NCBI RefSeq assembly: GCF_042743185.1
Contig: NZ_JBHYMS010000002.1
Span: 1 to 64,000, forward strand
DNA length: 64,000 nucleotides
Direction: 5' to 3'
From: Inquilinus sp042743185
GTDB lineage: Bacteria; Pseudomonadota; Alphaproteobacteria; DSM-16000; Inquilinaceae
A program made the translations under genes and the position numbers. Shown piece after piece: positions 1 to 8,203 of this stretch. Each line of letters begins with the position of its first letter. Within the stretch, counting starts at the first letter, position 1. The notes beneath the pieces are model-generated. The model saw nothing but the letters and a program-made list of their open reading frames with translations, was not told the origin of the DNA and ran no database searches.

Positions 1-5
1 AACCC

Positions 6-41
6 CCTCCCCCTGCCCCCTCCCGCAAGGGGAGGGGGAGG
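6..41. repeat. Palindromic GC-rich hairpin, probable interspersed repeat
   Basis: The arms 6-14 (CCTCCCCCT) and 33-41 (AGGGGGAGG) are perfect complements, extended inward by CCCC (16-19) against GGGG (29-32) with one bulged base. The hairpin lies about 130 bp beyond the stop of the minus-strand Ku gene and has no T-run on that side, so it is more like a dispersed palindromic repeat than an intrinsic terminator. Nothing else recognisable lies in 42-169. Confidence 0.5.
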
Positions 42-169
42 ATAAAAGTCCATATCGGAAGGGCCCGGGCCGTTCCGAAAAGACCCCGCAAACAAGAGAG
101 GCAACAGAGTTGGCAAGGTCCCGCCCGCCCCTCCCGGGAAGCCATGGATCTTCGGCCGGCCCTCCGCCG

Positions 170-967
170 CTACCGCTTCCGCTTGTCCGACTCCAGGCTC
201 TTCCGAAGCGCGGCCATCAGGTCGATGACCTTGCCGGTTTCGTCCTCGGTCCTGGGCTTCGGCGCCTCGACCTTCCGGCCCTTCTTCTTGCGGGCGATGA
301 TCTTCTGCAGCGAGGCCTGGACGCGGTCGCCGAGCAGATCCTCGCTCCAGTCGGTCTTCCGCTCCTTGATCACCGACAGGGCCAGCTTCATCGCGTCCTT
401 CGGCGGCTCGGCCGGCCCGATGCCGGCGAAGGCCTCCGTCTCGTCCCGCACCTCGTCGGCCTGGCGCAGGGTCCAGACCACCATGCCCTTGCCGCGCGGC
501 TCGATCATGATCGGCCGCTCGCGGCGGTACAGCACCAGCTTCGACAGGCCGACGGTCCCGGTCGCGGCCATCGCCTCGCGGATCACGCTGAACGCCTCCT
601 CGCCGACCGGCTCGCTCGGCGCCAGGTAGTGCGGCCGGTCGCGCCAGACCAGGCCGACCTCGGCCCGCGGGACGAAGCGGCCGATATCGATCGTCCGCGT
701 GGTCTCCAGCGCGACGGCGGAGAACTCCTCATCGGTCAGGATGACGTAGTCGTCCTCGCCGACCGGATAGCCGCGCATCTGGTCGTCATCCGCCACGGGC
801 TTGCCGGAGACGGAATCGACATACTGGCTGACGACGCGGTTGCCGGTCGCCTCGTTGAGGGTGTGGAAACGCACCCGCTCCGCCTGGGTGACGGCCGGCG
901 TCATCTCCACCGGGCAGGTCACCAGGCTGAGCTTGAGATAGCCGGACCAGAAGCTGCGGGCCGCCAT
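170..967 (-). CDS. ku: Non-homologous end-joining protein Ku
   Basis: The 265-residue product is full length for bacterial Ku, the ring-shaped homodimer that binds DNA double-strand ends and recruits the LigD ligase/polymerase for end joining. The N-terminus (SFWSGYLKLSLVTCPVEM) is the hallmark opening of the family, followed by the beta-barrel region, and the C-terminal 40 residues are rich in Lys and Arg, as in Ku tails that contact DNA or LigD. The start is supported by GGAGG seven bases upstream of the ATG. The gene follows the mucR gene on the same strand after 76 bp. No ligD is present in the window, so the partner must be elsewhere. Function is from family knowledge; identification is firm. 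Confidence 0.93.
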   Translation of the reverse strand: MAARSFWSGYLKLSLVTCPVEMTPAVTQAERVRFHTLNEATGNRVVSQYVDSVSGKPVADDDQMRGYPVGEDDYVILTDEEFSAVALETTRTIDIGRFVPRAEVGLVWRDRPHYLAPSEPVGEEAFSVIREAMAATGTVGLSKLVLYRRERPIMIEPRGKGMVVWTLRQADEVRDETEAFAGIGPAEPPKDAMKLALSVIKERKTDWSEDLLGDRVQASLQKIIARKKKGRKVEAPKPRTEDETGKVIDLMAALRKSLESDKRKR

Positions 968-1043
968 CGGCCGCCTCCGCGACGGTGTCTCCTGCGGAAG
1001 AAAGCGCCGCGGGCGGCCGGCGGTTCCCCGCCGGCCCGCCGCC

Positions 1044-1538
1044 TTACTTGGCCGCCGCCTTCCGGCCCCGGCCCGACTTCGCGGCCGGCGCCGGCGCGGG
1101 CGCCGGCGGCTCCGCCACGCGGCGGGTGCCGAGGCCGATGCTCTTCGCCAGCGAGCTGCGCTGCTTGGCGTAGTTCGGCGCCACCATCGGATAGTCGGCC
1201 GGCAGGCCCCAGCGCTCGCGGTACGCGTCCGGCGTCATGCTGTAGGCCGCCTGCAGATGCCGCTTCAGCATCTTCAGCTTCTTGCCGTCCTCGAGGCAGA
1301 CGATGTAGTCGGGCGTCACCGACTTGCGGATCGGCACCGCCGGCTCCGGCCGGGTCGGCGCCGGCGCCGACGGCTTGCCGAGGCCGGTCAGGGCGCCGTA
1401 GACCTGCTCGATCAGCGCCGGCAGATCGTTCGGCGCGACGCTGTTGTGCGAGACATGAGCGGCCACGATCTGAACGGTGTGCTTGCGCAGCCCATCTGTC
1501 GAAGTCGGCTTCAAATCGTCAGCGGTGTCCGCACCCAT
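1044..1538 (-). CDS. MucR/Ros family transcriptional regulator (copy 1)
   Basis: The 164-residue protein matches MucR/Ros regulators, the nucleoid-associated repressors that control exopolysaccharide, motility and symbiosis or virulence genes in alphaproteobacteria by binding AT-rich DNA. The N-terminal half (VQIVAAHVSHNSV, DLPALIEQVY) is the oligomerisation region; the zinc-finger-like part runs from IVCLEDGKKLKMLKRHL to TPDAYRERWGLP. The usual final His ligand is Ala here (QAAY). A Pro/Ala/Lys-rich tail of about 25 residues follows. The start was set at the ATG with AGGAGA upstream; a longer in-frame extension exists but has no ribosome site. A paralogue lies at 36282-36692. Confidence 0.9.
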   Translation of the reverse strand: MGADTADDLKPTSTDGLRKHTVQIVAAHVSHNSVAPNDLPALIEQVYGALTGLGKPSAPAPTRPEPAVPIRKSVTPDYIVCLEDGKKLKMLKRHLQAAYSMTPDAYRERWGLPADYPMVAPNYAKQRSSLAKSIGLGTRRVAEPPAPAPAPAAKSGRGRKAAAK

Positions 1539-1767
1539 CAAATCTCTCCTGTGAATGGATCGGACATAGATATCGCATTCCAGCGACAGGTCCAGACTTA
1601 TTTGAACAAGTCGAGATGATCCGTCTCCAAAGACTTTCCATAGAATGCTTTGCGACCCATGATCGGGGCAGAGCTGCGACGCCATGGCCTGGGCAGGCGG
1701 GCTGGCCGCGGCGGGAAACCCGGCTAAAATCGCTCCGGCTCGCTCGACACGACAGGACCCCCGATCG

Positions 1768-2832
1768 ATGGCGCAGCACGGTCCATTCCCAGGCTTCCGG
1801 CGCACCGCCGCCCTCGCCGCCGCGGCCCTGCTCGGCCTCCTGTCCGCGGCCCGGGCGGAACCGGCCTTCATCGATCCCTGGCCGGCGGTCGGCGACGCCG
1901 CCGGACGGATCGTGGCGGTGCCGAGCCACAGCCCCTTCGTCCCGTCCGAGATCGGGCCCGAGGCCCCGACGACCCCGGCGCGCGTCACCTACTACCCGCC
2001 CGCCGGCGCCGACGCCGCGCGCAGGGCGCCGGCGGTGGTGCTGCTGCACGGCGCCGCCGGCGTCGACGAGCATCGCGAGCCGACCTATGCCAGGCAGCTG
2101 GCGGCGATGGGCATCGGCGCCGCGGTGGTCGACGTGTTCGGCGCCCGCCGCGACATGGCCACCAGCTTCACCGACCGGGTGATCCGGATCACCGAAACCA
2201 TGGCCCTGGCCGACGCCTATGCCACCCTGGCCTGGCTGAAGGCGCGGCCGGAGATCGACGGCGGCCGGGTGGCCGTGTGGGGCTTCTCCTACGGCGCCAT
2301 GGCCAGCATCGTCGCCGCCAATGCCGCGGTCGCCGACCGTTTCGCGGCGCTGTACGAGCTGGGCGACACGCGCTTCGCCGCCCATGTCGCCTTCTACGGC
2401 CCCTGCATCATCGATTTCGAGGAGCCGCGCACCACGGGGGCGCCCGTGCTGATGGCCTGGGGCGACCGCGACGCCATCATGGACCCGGCGCGCTGCCAGG
2501 CCACCGCGACGGCGCTGCGCCAGGGCGGGTCGCAGGTCCGGACCATCGTCTATCCCGGCGCCGTGCACCAATGGGACGGCGGCCGGCCCGGGCCGCGGCC
2601 GATCGGCCGGCTGCTGAACGGCTGCGACTTCGAGGTCGAGCGCGACCTGACGGTGCGCGACGGCAATCTCGGCATCGCCATGGGCGGCTCCTTCACCCGC
2701 AAGCTGATCCTGGCCAACTGCGTCGGCAGCGAGGGCTATCTGATCGGCCGCGACGACGCCGTGCGGGCCCGGTCGGACCGCGATGTGGCCGCCTTCCTGT
2801 CGGCCGCCTTCGGCCTGGCAGAACGCAGCTGA
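1768..2832 (+). CDS. Secreted dienelactone hydrolase-family alpha/beta hydrolase
   Basis: The 354-residue protein starts with a signal peptide (RRTAALAAAALLGLL then SAARA) and carries an alpha/beta-hydrolase core: VVLLHGAAG oxyanion region, nucleophile elbow GFSYG with Ser about residue 174, acid in WGDRDAI (Asp about 233) and His in GAVHQWD (about 267). Family members hydrolyse esters or lactones; classical dienelactone hydrolase has a Cys nucleophile, so the Ser suggests a different ester or amide substrate. The ATG at 1768 was preferred to 1684 because it places the signal peptide at the N-terminus. It ends three bases before the penicillin-acylase gene, so both are likely co-transcribed and exported together. 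Substrate unknown. Confidence 0.8.
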   Translation: MAQHGPFPGFRRTAALAAAALLGLLSAARAEPAFIDPWPAVGDAAGRIVAVPSHSPFVPSEIGPEAPTTPARVTYYPPAGADAARRAPAVVLLHGAAGVDEHREPTYARQLAAMGIGAAVVDVFGARRDMATSFTDRVIRITETMALADAYATLAWLKARPEIDGGRVAVWGFSYGAMASIVAANAAVADRFAALYELGDTRFAAHVAFYGPCIIDFEEPRTTGAPVLMAWGDRDAIMDPARCQATATALRQGGSQVRTIVYPGAVHQWDGGRPGPRPIGRLLNGCDFEVERDLTVRDGNLGIAMGGSFTRKLILANCVGSEGYLIGRDDAVRARSDRDVAAFLSAAFGLAERS

Positions 2833-2835
2833 CCC

Positions 2836-5088
2836 ATGCCCGCTCTCCATAGGCTGATCACCGCAATGGCCCTGCTGGTGCCGGCACTGCGCGCTTTGGT
2901 GCCGCGGCCGGTGTCGGCGGCCGAGCGGCTGGCCGCCTTCCCGACCGCCGGCCTGCCGCTGTCGCGTCCGGTCGACATCCGCTGGAACGCCTATCAGATC
3001 CCCTTCGTCGAGGCCGAGACCGACGGCGACCTGGCGGTGGCGCTGGGGCTGGTCCACGCCCATCTCCGCGGCGGCCAGATCGCGCTGATGAAGCGGGTGG
3101 CCCAGGGCCGGCTGTCGGAGATCGCCGGGCCGGTGGCGCGCGACATCGACCACGCGCTGCGCATCCTCGATTACGGCCATGCCGCCGATACCGTGATCGA
3201 CCGCATGCCGGAGGACAGCCGCGCCTTCGCCGAGGCCTTCGTCACCGGCGTCAACGCCTATCACGCGCTGGAGCGGGCGCCGCCACCGGAATTCGCCCTG
3301 CTGGGGCTGCGGCACGAGCCCTACACGCTGCGCGATATGTGGACGATCGGCCGGCTGGCCGGCAGCGACATCAACTGGGTGGCCTATTTCGGCCTGCTGC
3401 GCGAGCGCGGCACACCGGGCTTCGCCGAGGCCTGGGCCCGCACCCTGAAGGCCGGTGCCAACGCCGTCACCAGCTTCGCCTCCGACGGCCAGCAGGCGGC
3501 GCTGGCGACGCTGCTGACCGCGACCGGCCGCAGCGGCAGCAACAGCGTCGCCGTGGCCGCCGCGCGCAGCGCCACCGGCGGGGCGATGATCGCCAGCGAC
3601 CCGCATCTGTCGCTGTCGCTGCCCAATCTTTGGCTCGTCGCCGGCATGCGCTCGCCCGGCTATCACATGGCCGGGCTGATGGTGCCGGGCATGCCCTTCG
3701 TCGCCGTCGGCCGCAGCCCGCACCTCGCCTGGGGCGGCACCAACATGCGGGCGGCGTCGAGCGACCTGTACGACGTCAAGGCGCTGCCGGCGGCGGAGAT
3801 CGAGGCCCGCGAGACAGTGATCCGCACCCGGTTCTGGCGCCGCGCCCGGCGCCAGGTCCGGCGCACCCGCTTCGGCCCGATCGTCAGCGACGCCAAGGTC
3901 ACGCGCAGCCGGCCGGGCGACACCATCGCCCTGCGCTGGATCGGGCATGAGGCGACCGACGAGGTCACCGCGCTGCTGCGCGCCAGCCGCGCCACCACGC
4001 CGGAGGCGTTCCGCGCCGCCTTCGCCGGCTTCGGCGTCTCGGCCCAGAACATGCTGGTGGCCGGGGCGGACGGGCGGATCGGCCAGATCATGGCCGCGAC
4101 CCTGCCGGTGCGCCGCCGCTTCCCGCCGGCCGACCCGGTGCTGGATGCCGGCGACCCGGACACCCATTGGCACGGCCTGGTCGACGCCCCGGCCCTGCCC
4201 TGGACCGCCGACCCGCCGGATGGCGTGCTGGCCACCGCCAACAACCGGCCGACCGACACCGCCCTGCCGGTCGGCTTCTTCTTCTCCGCCGACGAGCGGG
4301 TGCGGCGCCTCTACGCGCTGCTCGGCGCCAAGGACCGGCTGGCGCCCGAGGACCTCGTCGCGCTGCAGGCCGACACCGTGTCGCCGGATTCCGCCGCCCT
4401 GGCCCGGCACCTGGCCGAGGCGATCCGGGAGGCGGGGATCGGGGCCGAGCATGCCGCCTTCCTCGACCGCCTGGCCGGCTGGGACGGCGACTACGCCACG
4501 GATTCGGCGGCGGCGCCGGCCTTCGAGGCGCTGCTGCATCATCTGGTGCCGCGGGTCTATGGCGCCGAGACCACCGAGGCCATGCCGCGGCTGATGGCGC
4601 AGTGGAACGCGATCGCCGCCTTTCTGGCCGACGACCTGGCGGCGCTGGCGCCGGAGCGGCGCCGGCGGGTGCTGGCCGAGGCGGTCGGCCTGGCCGCGAT
4701 CGACGCCGCCCCGATCCCGAGCTGGGGCGAGATGCACCGGATGCGGGTGGCGCATATCCTGGCCAACCTGCCGGTGATCGGGCGCTTCTTCGTTCTCGGC
4801 GAATACCCGACCGGCGGGTCGCGCGAGACGCCGATGAAGACAGCGCACGGGCTGGTGCGCGGCCGGCACGCCGCCACCTACGGCTCGATGGCCCGGCATG
4901 TCGCCGACATGTCCGACCCCGATGCCAGCTGGGTCACGCTGTTCGGCGGCCAGGACGGCTGGCTGGGCAGCGAGGGCCTGACCGACCAGATCCCGCTGTG
5001 GCGCGAGCGCCGGTCGATCCGCCTGCCGCTGCGGCCCGAGACGGTGGCGCGGGAGTTCCCGACCCTCATCCGCCTGTCGCCGAGATGA
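2836..5088 (+). CDS. Penicillin acylase family protein (Ntn hydrolase)
   Basis: At 750 residues this is the normal length for the family, made as a precursor, exported (hydrophobic N-terminus ending PVSAAE) and cleaved autocatalytically into alpha and beta chains. The conserved start WNAYQIPFVEAETDGDLAVA is in the alpha chain; the beta chain should begin at Ser about 235 in GRSGSNSV, which would be the N-terminal nucleophile. The segment HLAWGGTN and the ANNRP motif are also typical. The family hydrolyses amide bonds of penicillins, acyl-homoserine lactones and related acyl amides; which one cannot be read here. It is translationally close to the upstream hydrolase (3-bp gap). Its stop codon touches the left arm of the repeat at 5088-5355. 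Confidence 0.87.
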   Translation: MPALHRLITAMALLVPALRALVPRPVSAAERLAAFPTAGLPLSRPVDIRWNAYQIPFVEAETDGDLAVALGLVHAHLRGGQIALMKRVAQGRLSEIAGPVARDIDHALRILDYGHAADTVIDRMPEDSRAFAEAFVTGVNAYHALERAPPPEFALLGLRHEPYTLRDMWTIGRLAGSDINWVAYFGLLRERGTPGFAEAWARTLKAGANAVTSFASDGQQAALATLLTATGRSGSNSVAVAAARSATGGAMIASDPHLSLSLPNLWLVAGMRSPGYHMAGLMVPGMPFVAVGRSPHLAWGGTNMRAASSDLYDVKALPAAEIEARETVIRTRFWRRARRQVRRTRFGPIVSDAKVTRSRPGDTIALRWIGHEATDEVTALLRASRATTPEAFRAAFAGFGVSAQNMLVAGADGRIGQIMAATLPVRRRFPPADPVLDAGDPDTHWHGLVDAPALPWTADPPDGVLATANNRPTDTALPVGFFFSADERVRRLYALLGAKDRLAPEDLVALQADTVSPDSAALARHLAEAIREAGIGAEHAAFLDRLAGWDGDYATDSAAAPAFEALLHHLVPRVYGAETTEAMPRLMAQWNAIAAFLADDLAALAPERRRRVLAEAVGLAAIDAAPIPSWGEMHRMRVAHILANLPVIGRFFVLGEYPTGGSRETPMKTAHGLVRGRHAATYGSMARHVADMSDPDASWVTLFGGQDGWLGSEGLTDQIPLWRERRSIRLPLRPETVAREFPTLIRLSPR

Positions 5089-5355
5089 ACCCCCATTCCC
5101 CCCACCCCTTGCGCCCTGCGTCGCCTTGCGGTGAGTCGAATGAGGGGGCGGGCCGCGAAGGGCGTATCAGGTCATACGGTCGAGCGGCCCGCCCCCGCAG
5201 GCGGCCGCCGCAAGGCGACCCTCCGGGCCATCGCCACAGACCGGCATGGTGCGTCGAACGGCTTGCGCGATGTACCACATCGCGCTGCGCCACTCTCCTG
5301 CCCTGCCGGTCTGTGGCGATGGCGCAGGGTACAAGGGGTGGAGGGAATGGGGGTT
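5088..5355. repeat. 268-bp palindromic element with nested inverted repeats
   Basis: Outer arms 5088-5120 and 5323-5355 are 33-bp inverted repeats with three mismatches. Inside are further inverted repeats: GTCGCCTTGCGG near 5120-5131 against CCGCAAGGCGAC near 5208-5219; GGGCGGGCCGC against GCGGCCCGCCC; and CCATCGCCACAGACCGG (about 5228) against its complement (about 5307). No transposase is encoded. It occupies exactly the gap between two genes, beginning at the last base of one stop codon and ending past the start codon of the next, so it resembles a MITE-like or RPE-like element. Confidence 0.75.
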
Positions 5356-6876
5356 GATGCCACCCCGGCCTTCCGGCTGGCGGCGGCGCTGCGGCGCCGG
5401 CGGCTGCGGCGGCTGGACCCGGTCGAGAGCCAGCGCCGCACCCTGCTGCGGCTGCTGCGCCGCGCCGCCGGCACCCGCTTCGGCCGCGACCATGGCTTCG
5501 ATCGCATCGCCGACGTCGCGGCCTTCCAGGCGGCGGTGCCGCTGCGCCGCTACGAGGAGATGTGGCGCGACTACTGGCAGCCGGCCTTCCCGGTGCTGCG
5601 CGACGTGTCCTGGCCCGGGCCGATCCCCTTCCTCGCCGTCACCTCCGGCACCACCAGCGGCCGCAGCAAGTACATCCCGGTCAGCGACGCGATGCGCCGG
5701 TCGAATGTCCGCGCCGCTTTCGACCTGATCGCCTGGCACCTCGGCGCCCGGCCGCAGAGCCGGATGTTCGGCGGCCGCAGCCTGATGCTGGGCGGCAGCA
5801 CCGCCCTGACCGAGGAGGCGCCGGGGGTGCTGAGCGGCGACCTGAGCGGCATCGCCGCGCGCACCTTGCCGCCCTGGGCCCGGCCCTTCGTCTTCCCGGG
5901 GCCGGATCTCGCCTTGCTGACCGACTGGGAGGAGAAGCTGGACCGCATCGCCCGCGGATCGCTGAATCTCCCGGTCCGCAGCGTCACCGGCACCACCAGC
6001 TGGCTGCTGATCTTCCTGGAGCGGGTGCGCGAGCTGCGCCGCGCCCGCGGCGACGCGCCGGACCCGCCCTATCCCTCGCTCGACCTGCTGGTGCCGGGCG
6101 GTGTCGCCCTGGCGCCCTACCGCCCGCGGCTGGAGCGGCTGATCGCCGGCACCGCGGCCGAGATCCGCGAGGGCTATGCCGCCAGCGAGGGCTTCATCGC
6201 GGTGCAGGACGCCGGGCCGGAGGACGGGCTGCGGCTCTGCCTCGACCATGGGCTGTTCCTGGAGTTCGTGCCGGTGGAGGAGCTGGGTTCGCCCCGGCCG
6301 ACCCGGCACTGGATCGCGACCGCCGAGCCGGGGGTGAACTACGCCATCGTCCTGACCAGCTGCGCCGGCGCCTGGGCCTATGTGCTGGGCGACACGGTGC
6401 GGCTGGTCGGGCGCGACCCGCCCCGCGTGCTGATCACCGGCCGCACCAGCTACGGCCTGTCGGCCTTCGGCGAGCACCTGATCGCGGAGGAGGTGGAGCG
6501 CGCCGCCGCCGACGCCGCCGCCGCGATCGGTGCCGACATCGCCGATTTCGCGGTGATGGCGGTGTTCCCGGACGAGGCCGCGCCGGTCGGCCGCCACCGC
6601 TGGTTCGTCGAATTCGCCGCGACACCCGACGACGCCGCGATCGCCCGCTTCGCCGCCACCCTCGATGCCCGGCTGTCGGCCCTGAACGACGACTATGCCG
6701 CCCACCGCGCCGGCGGCACCGGCATGGGCCCGCCGGAGGTGATGGCGGTGCCGCCCGGCCGCTTCGCCGCCTGGATGAAGGCGCGCGGCCGGCTGGGCGG
6801 TCAGAACAAGGTGCCGCGGCTGATCGCCGATCCCGGGCTGGCGGCCGAGCTGGCGGCGTTCATGTCCGGCTCATGA
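5347..6876 (+). CDS. GH3-like acyl acid-amide synthetase family protein
   Basis: The 509-residue protein belongs to the GH3/JAR1 branch of the adenylate-forming (firefly luciferase) superfamily, which in plants couples hormones such as auxin or jasmonate to amino acids using ATP. Visible marks are the ATP-binding loop FLAVTSGTTSGRSKYIPV, the acyl-binding VREL/PSLDLLVPGG stretch, EIREGYAASEGF and the C-terminal FGEHLIAEEVE plus a Lys-bearing tail (GGQNKVPRL). Bacterial members are rarely studied and their substrates are unknown. The start is the ATG in GGAGGGAATG, which lies inside the right arm of the palindromic element; an alternative start is not apparent. Its 3' end overlaps the convergent yedK-like gene by 76 bp. 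Confidence 0.82.
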   Translation: MGVDATPAFRLAAALRRRRLRRLDPVESQRRTLLRLLRRAAGTRFGRDHGFDRIADVAAFQAAVPLRRYEEMWRDYWQPAFPVLRDVSWPGPIPFLAVTSGTTSGRSKYIPVSDAMRRSNVRAAFDLIAWHLGARPQSRMFGGRSLMLGGSTALTEEAPGVLSGDLSGIAARTLPPWARPFVFPGPDLALLTDWEEKLDRIARGSLNLPVRSVTGTTSWLLIFLERVRELRRARGDAPDPPYPSLDLLVPGGVALAPYRPRLERLIAGTAAEIREGYAASEGFIAVQDAGPEDGLRLCLDHGLFLEFVPVEELGSPRPTRHWIATAEPGVNYAIVLTSCAGAWAYVLGDTVRLVGRDPPRVLITGRTSYGLSAFGEHLIAEEVERAAADAAAAIGADIADFAVMAVFPDEAAPVGRHRWFVEFAATPDDAAIARFAATLDARLSALNDDYAAHRAGGTGMGPPEVMAVPPGRFAAWMKARGRLGGQNKVPRLIADPGLAAELAAFMSGS

Positions 6877-7544
6877 TGACCCGCCCTGTCCATCAGCGTC
6901 GGGTCGTCGTTGCGCACGGCGTTGACCCGGACCGAGACCGGATAGGCCTCGACCGGCAGGTCGGCGGGTGGCGCCAGCAGGGCCTGCAGCTGCGCCGGCG
7001 ATGCCGCGGTCTCGCCGAGCCAGGCCGGCCACTGCTCCGGCTCCAGCATCACCGGCATGCGGTGGTGGATCGGCCGCAGCCGCTCGACCGCATCGGCGGT
7101 GACGATGGTGAAGGTGCGGGTCCACTCGCCGGACTGCGGATCCTTCCAGCCCTCCCACAGCCCGGCGAAGACCATCGGCCTTCCGTCCAGCCGGCGGACG
7201 AAATGCGGCGTCCGGTCCGGCGCCCATTCGTAGAAGCCGTCGGCCGGGATCAGGCAGCGCCGGGCTTGGAAGGCCCTGGCGAAGCTGCGCCGCTCGGCCA
7301 GGGTTTCGGACCGGGCGTTGATCAGCTTGGCGCCGCCCTTCAGGTCCTTCTCCCCGTTCGGCACCAGGCCCCAGCGCAGCAGGTCGATCGCCCGCCGCCA
7401 GGTCCCTGGATTGAACCGGACCACCGCGAGATCCTGGGTCGGCGCCGCGTTGTAGCGGGCCGGGACGTTCGGGACCGGGCCGTCGGAGCCGAAGGTCTCG
7501 ACCAGCGCCTCCGGCGGCAGCTTCTGGACGAATCGCCCGCACAT
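6801..7544 (-). CDS. SOS response-associated peptidase family protein (YedK/HMCES)
   Basis: The 247-residue protein begins MCGRF, and Cys2, exposed after Met removal, is the residue that forms a thiazolidine DNA-protein crosslink with abasic sites in single-stranded DNA, protecting them during replication. Further family marks are RYNAAPTQ, the LINARSET segment, RCLIPADGFYEW and the HHRMPVML motif with catalytic His. It ends inside the 3' end of the GH3 gene on the opposite strand. It starts three bases after the stop of the Yip1-like gene, so both form an operon. Length is typical; identification is firm. Confidence 0.93.
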   Translation of the reverse strand: MCGRFVQKLPPEALVETFGSDGPVPNVPARYNAAPTQDLAVVRFNPGTWRRAIDLLRWGLVPNGEKDLKGGAKLINARSETLAERRSFARAFQARRCLIPADGFYEWAPDRTPHFVRRLDGRPMVFAGLWEGWKDPQSGEWTRTFTIVTADAVERLRPIHHRMPVMLEPEQWPAWLGETAASPAQLQALLAPPADLPVEAYPVSVRVNAVRNDDPTLMDRAGHHEPDMNAASSAASPGSAISRGTLF

Positions 7545-7547
7545 GGC

Positions 7548-8162
7548 TCAGGCCGGCACCGGCAGGACATAGGGCCCGAGCAGCAGGCCGAACAGCAGCA
7601 TCAGCACCACCAGCGTCACCAGCGTCAGGCCGAAATGGGCGCCGCGCTGCTCCTGCGGCACGCGCAGCACCAGGCCGGTGCCGCGATAGAGGATCGTCAG
7701 GGCGTAGCCGATCGCCAGCAGCACCAGCAGCACGGCGGCCGGGCCCGACATCAGCAGCTGCACGCCGGGGCCCAGCATCTCGGCGACATAGACCGGCGTC
7801 ATCGCCAGCGCCACCAGGACGAAGGCGGCATCGAAGCTGGCCGGCGCGCCGAACATCCCGGCATAGAAGCGGATCACGGCGGCCATGACGAACAGCCCGG
7901 CCAGATTCACCGCCACCCGCACGGCCAGGAACAGCACCAGCAGGCCGACCGGCGTTTCCACGTCGGAGACCGAGAGCAGCAGCGCCAGCAGCAGGAAGGC
8001 GCCGATCGAGGTCAGGATCAGCACCGGCAGCACATGCTCGCGCACCACCACGCGCCAGCCCGGCGCCGGCACGCCATGGCCGGCCAGCGTGGCGTCGGGT
8101 TCGAACAGCATGCCGCGCACGCGGCCCACCACTGCGGCGAGATCCAAAACCGTCTCCAGCAC
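7548..8162 (-). CDS. Yip1-like multi-pass membrane protein
   Basis: The 204-residue protein has a hydrophilic N-terminus of about 45 residues (VVGRVRGMLFEPDATLAG) and then about five hydrophobic segments, around residues 46-66, 72-95, 108-130, 138-160 and 178-200. The N-terminal pattern 'rvrgmLfePd..w' and the hydrophobic layout are those of the Yip1/DUF1282-type families in proteobacteria, whose function is not known. It is the first gene of a two-gene unit with yedK and is divergent from the rRNA methyltransferase gene (41-bp gap, which must hold both promoters). Confidence 0.65.
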   Translation of the reverse strand: MLETVLDLAAVVGRVRGMLFEPDATLAGHGVPAPGWRVVVREHVLPVLILTSIGAFLLLALLLSVSDVETPVGLLVLFLAVRVAVNLAGLFVMAAVIRFYAGMFGAPASFDAAFVLVALAMTPVYVAEMLGPGVQLLMSGPAAVLLVLLAIGYALTILYRGTGLVLRVPQEQRGAHFGLTLVTLVVLMLLFGLLLGPYVLPVPA

Positions 8163-8203
8163 ATCGTCGCGGCCGCTCAGGACCGGCCCCCTAGCACAGG
8201 GAT

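Noticed and set aside
1519..4899. Very long open frame antisense to the hydrolase and penicillin acylase genes
   Set aside because: Long stop-free antisense frames are usual at this GC content. The predicted protein is low-complexity and matches no family, whereas the opposite strand encodes two recognisable proteins.
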